Assembly: GCA_000702245.1 (NCBI GenBank)
Contig: JNKY01000015.1
Location: forward strand, 171,672 to 235,671
DNA: 64,000 nt
Direction: 5' to 3'
DNA from: Lachnospiraceae bacterium C6A11
Lineage (GTDB): Bacteria; Bacillota; Clostridia; Lachnospirales; Lachnospiraceae
Numbering within the stretch: position 1 is the first letter of the stretch; the number at the start of each line of letters is the position of its first letter. Positions 62,372 through 64,000 of this stretch are shown piece after piece. The translations under genes were made by a program, and so were the position numbers. The notes beneath the pieces were generated by a model. The model was not told the DNA's origin. It made no database searches and worked only from the letters and a program-made list of their open reading frames with translations.

Positions 62372-62782
62372 ATGGCATTAATCAAGTGTCCAGATTGCGG
62401 ACGTGAAATATCAGATAAGGCTGCAGAATGTATCGGATGCGGAAGACCGATGATCAGCCATGAGAATACATATTCAAATAAATCTTACGGATATCAGAAT
62501 ATTAATTATCAAAATAATAACCAGAGCAGCTATCAAAGCGGATATCAAGGAAATAATCAGTATAACAGCTATGGCACCAGATATAACAGTGAATATCCTA
62601 ATCTTGATACACCGTCAGGCGGGTTAGAGTTTTTATCATTCCTTATACCACTTCTCGGATTAATACTGTTTTGTGCTTATAACAACCGGATGCCATATAG
62701 AGCGAGCAGGATAGGAAAAGCGGCTGTGGCAGGATTAATTGTTGGGATGATACTTGTGGTTATTCTTTCGATAGATACCTAA
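62372..62782 (+). CDS. Small zinc-ribbon membrane protein
   Basis: A 136-residue protein: zinc ribbon MALIKCPDCGREISDKAAECIGCGRP, a Tyr/Asn/Gln-rich low-complexity middle (45-85), and two C-terminal membrane segments. Its ATG is two bases after the preceding stop codon, so it is coupled to that gene. The N-terminal ribbon is close to that of the gene at 62856. Confidence 0.8.
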   Translation: MALIKCPDCGREISDKAAECIGCGRPMISHENTYSNKSYGYQNINYQNNNQSSYQSGYQGNNQYNSYGTRYNSEYPNLDTPSGGLEFLSFLIPLLGLILFCAYNNRMPYRASRIGKAAVAGLIVGMILVVILSIDT

Positions 62783-62855
62783 AGTACTCAAGCGGTTTAT
62801 CTATATGCGAACATACGACATGTGATGAGATTACGGATTGAACAAGGAGGATGCT

Positions 62856-63743
62856 ATGGGTCTTATAAAATGCCCTAGTTGTGGGGGACGTATATCTGAT
62901 ATGGCTAGAAGATGCGTTCACTGTGGAATGGTATTTGAAACTGGTAAAGTAGGAAACGAACAGGAAATAAAGAAAAGCATCAATAATGAAACAAATGAAG
63001 TGTTAATAGACACAGATATGAATAGTATTCAGGACGAGTGCGATATCTATGTAAAGAATTTGAAGATTATCAAGGATATAAATACAGGAAAAATATATCT
63101 AAAATGTTTATTTCATTCACTTTCGCCAAATACTATTCAAGCGATCATTGTTGATTTTTACTGTAAAGATACGTGGGGTAATACTACAACAGATATTAAG
63201 GATTATCAGTACCTAGACCTCTCAATCAGAAATGGTCAGGAATTCGGTGGGGCTCATATGGTTGAATTACCTGATGATAAGTCAAGACTAGTGGATGTCA
63301 GGATAAGAAAGATTAGATACCTGAATGGAGGTATCAGAGAATGTATAGATTCTATCAATGAATTTAAGGATCAGGAGTTGATCAAAGAGGTTCTTCCAGA
63401 TGAGCTATATACAACATACATTGATGCGATAAGAATAAATATATATAAAAGAATAGTTGGAATAGAAATGAACCGCTTCGGATATAAATATCTTGATGAT
63501 GGAAGATTCTGGTATTGTTCCTGTGGAGAGGTAAACAATCAAAGCAATACTGAATGTACAAAGTGTGGCAATAATAGAGTAATAATAGCGAAAATACAGA
63601 ATCCAGAATACCTGAGATTAGAGCTTTCTAAGAAAAATCGCCTGCTGGAAGAAAAAAGAATGTTGGAAGAGAGAGAACGTGAACGTCTGGTGGTCCTCTG
63701 TCAAGATTTAGTACAAATTAAAATGGGAGATTTCTCAAGTTAA
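62856..63743 (+). CDS. Zinc-ribbon protein, C-terminus replaced by IS DNA
   Basis: A 295-residue open frame. It starts MGLIKCPSCGGRISDMARRCVHCG and has a second ribbon near residue 220 (WYCSCGEVNNQSNTECTKCG). ATG 62856 follows AAGGAGG by 5 bases. The coiled coil RLLEEKRMLEERERERL is followed from about base 63687 by codons that appear to come from the end of an IS3-type element, so the last 17 or so residues are probably not native. The stop overlaps the transposase stop on the other strand. Confidence 0.7.
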   Translation: MGLIKCPSCGGRISDMARRCVHCGMVFETGKVGNEQEIKKSINNETNEVLIDTDMNSIQDECDIYVKNLKIIKDINTGKIYLKCLFHSLSPNTIQAIIVDFYCKDTWGNTTTDIKDYQYLDLSIRNGQEFGGAHMVELPDDKSRLVDVRIRKIRYLNGGIRECIDSINEFKDQELIKEVLPDELYTTYIDAIRINIYKRIVGIEMNRFGYKYLDDGRFWYCSCGEVNNQSNTECTKCGNNRVIIAKIQNPEYLRLELSKKNRLLEEKRMLEERERERLVVLCQDLVQIKMGDFSS

Positions 63744-64000
63744 CTTGCTTTTTTCTGTATCCCATCATTTGCTACATACATATACAGTTTTTCAAAGTCA
63801 TTTGGTGACATATAGTCGCAGTGACTATGAGACCTTACAGTGTTATAGAAAGTCTCAATGTACTCAAAAACAAGGCGATAAGCCTGATTATAGTCTGCAA
63901 TTGCAAACCGATTAAGCCATTCCCTTTTTATGAGAGAATGAAATGATTCGATACAGGCATTATCATAAGGATAACCTGTATGACTATAACTAAGTTGATA
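63687..64000 (-). mobile_element. IS3-family insertion sequence, right end, partial
   Basis: The transposase 3' end lies at 63740. The likely terminal inverted repeat begins at about 63687-63691 (TGGTCCTCTGTCAAG style). The other end is beyond the window, so target duplication cannot be checked. Confidence 0.7.
63740..64000 (-). CDS. IS3-family transposase (OrfB), C-terminal part
   Basis: The reverse strand encodes the last 86 residues of a DDE integrase-type transposase: SHTGYPYDNACIESFHSLIK, then REWLNRFAIADYNQAYRLVF, then EYIETFYNTVRSH and SPNDFEKLY. The Glu in NACIESFH is the final catalytic acid of the DDE triad. The 5' end is outside the window. Confidence 0.9.
   Translation of the reverse strand, partial: YQLSYSHTGYPYDNACIESFHSLIKREWLNRFAIADYNQAYRLVFEYIETFYNTVRSHSHCDYMSPNDFEKLYMYVANDGIQKKAS

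Overview
The window reads as part of a Clostridia chromosome, most likely a butyrate-forming member of the Lachnospiraceae. This is inferred from the ptb-buk pair (phosphate butyryltransferase and butyrate kinase), the many zinc-ribbon and Tyr/Gln/Pro-rich membrane proteins, GGAGG-type ribosome sites, and a mix of housekeeping genes with AT-rich accessory patches. I could not run a database search, so the genus is open; Coprococcus or Butyrivibrio relatives would fit.

Layout. 1-1156: tail of an unassigned gene, then a zinc-ribbon membrane protein. 1287-7465: an AT-rich accessory segment bounded by two near-identical 72-bp direct repeats, each carrying a promoter. It holds a 1645-residue exonuclease-RecQ-UvrD helicase and a three-gene module resembling an ADP-ribosyltransferase toxin with partners. 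7525-16351: a membrane protein, mnmE, mnmG, a DEDD exonuclease, inverted rsmG, an LCP cell-wall ligase and a nucleotidyltransferase. 16353-16609: a 123-bp tandem repeat made of GNA-triloop hairpins. 17606-20150: aroA and a prephenate dehydrogenase (reverse strand). 20151-20840: a long structured spacer. 20841-28651: Ca/Na antiporter operon, ptb-buk, a large surface protein, aroD and an oxidoreductase. 28783-33177: a three-gene two-component system and a HAD phosphatase. 33298-36666: feo iron-uptake operon with repeated operators. 36766-40452: AT-rich accessory stretch with a lipoprotein, gene remnants, an anchored protein and an HTH-ATPase-STAS-like regulator with a large inverted-repeat operator. 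40636-47163: pepC, a methyltransferase, hicAB, guaB and an HD-GYP protein. 47365-50914: a Mn-type (yybP-ykoY) riboswitch followed by a MacB-type ABC exporter. 51030-52893: a peroxide-sensor-like MarR gene with thioredoxin and thioredoxin reductase. 53129-57428: an amidase, an EF-G paralogue and a diguanylate cyclase. 57536-63743: a divergent HTH/Ser-Thr kinase pair and a divergent XRE/zinc-ribbon cluster, cut by an IS3-type element at the right edge.

How the genes work together. Both halves of c-di-GMP turnover are present (GGDEF-like and HD-GYP). Aromatic amino-acid genes are split between two strands near ptb-buk. The feo, trx, hicAB and 39433 loci each have a readable promoter with an overlapping inverted repeat, so local regulation can be predicted. 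No tRNA, rRNA, CRISPR array or prophage was found.
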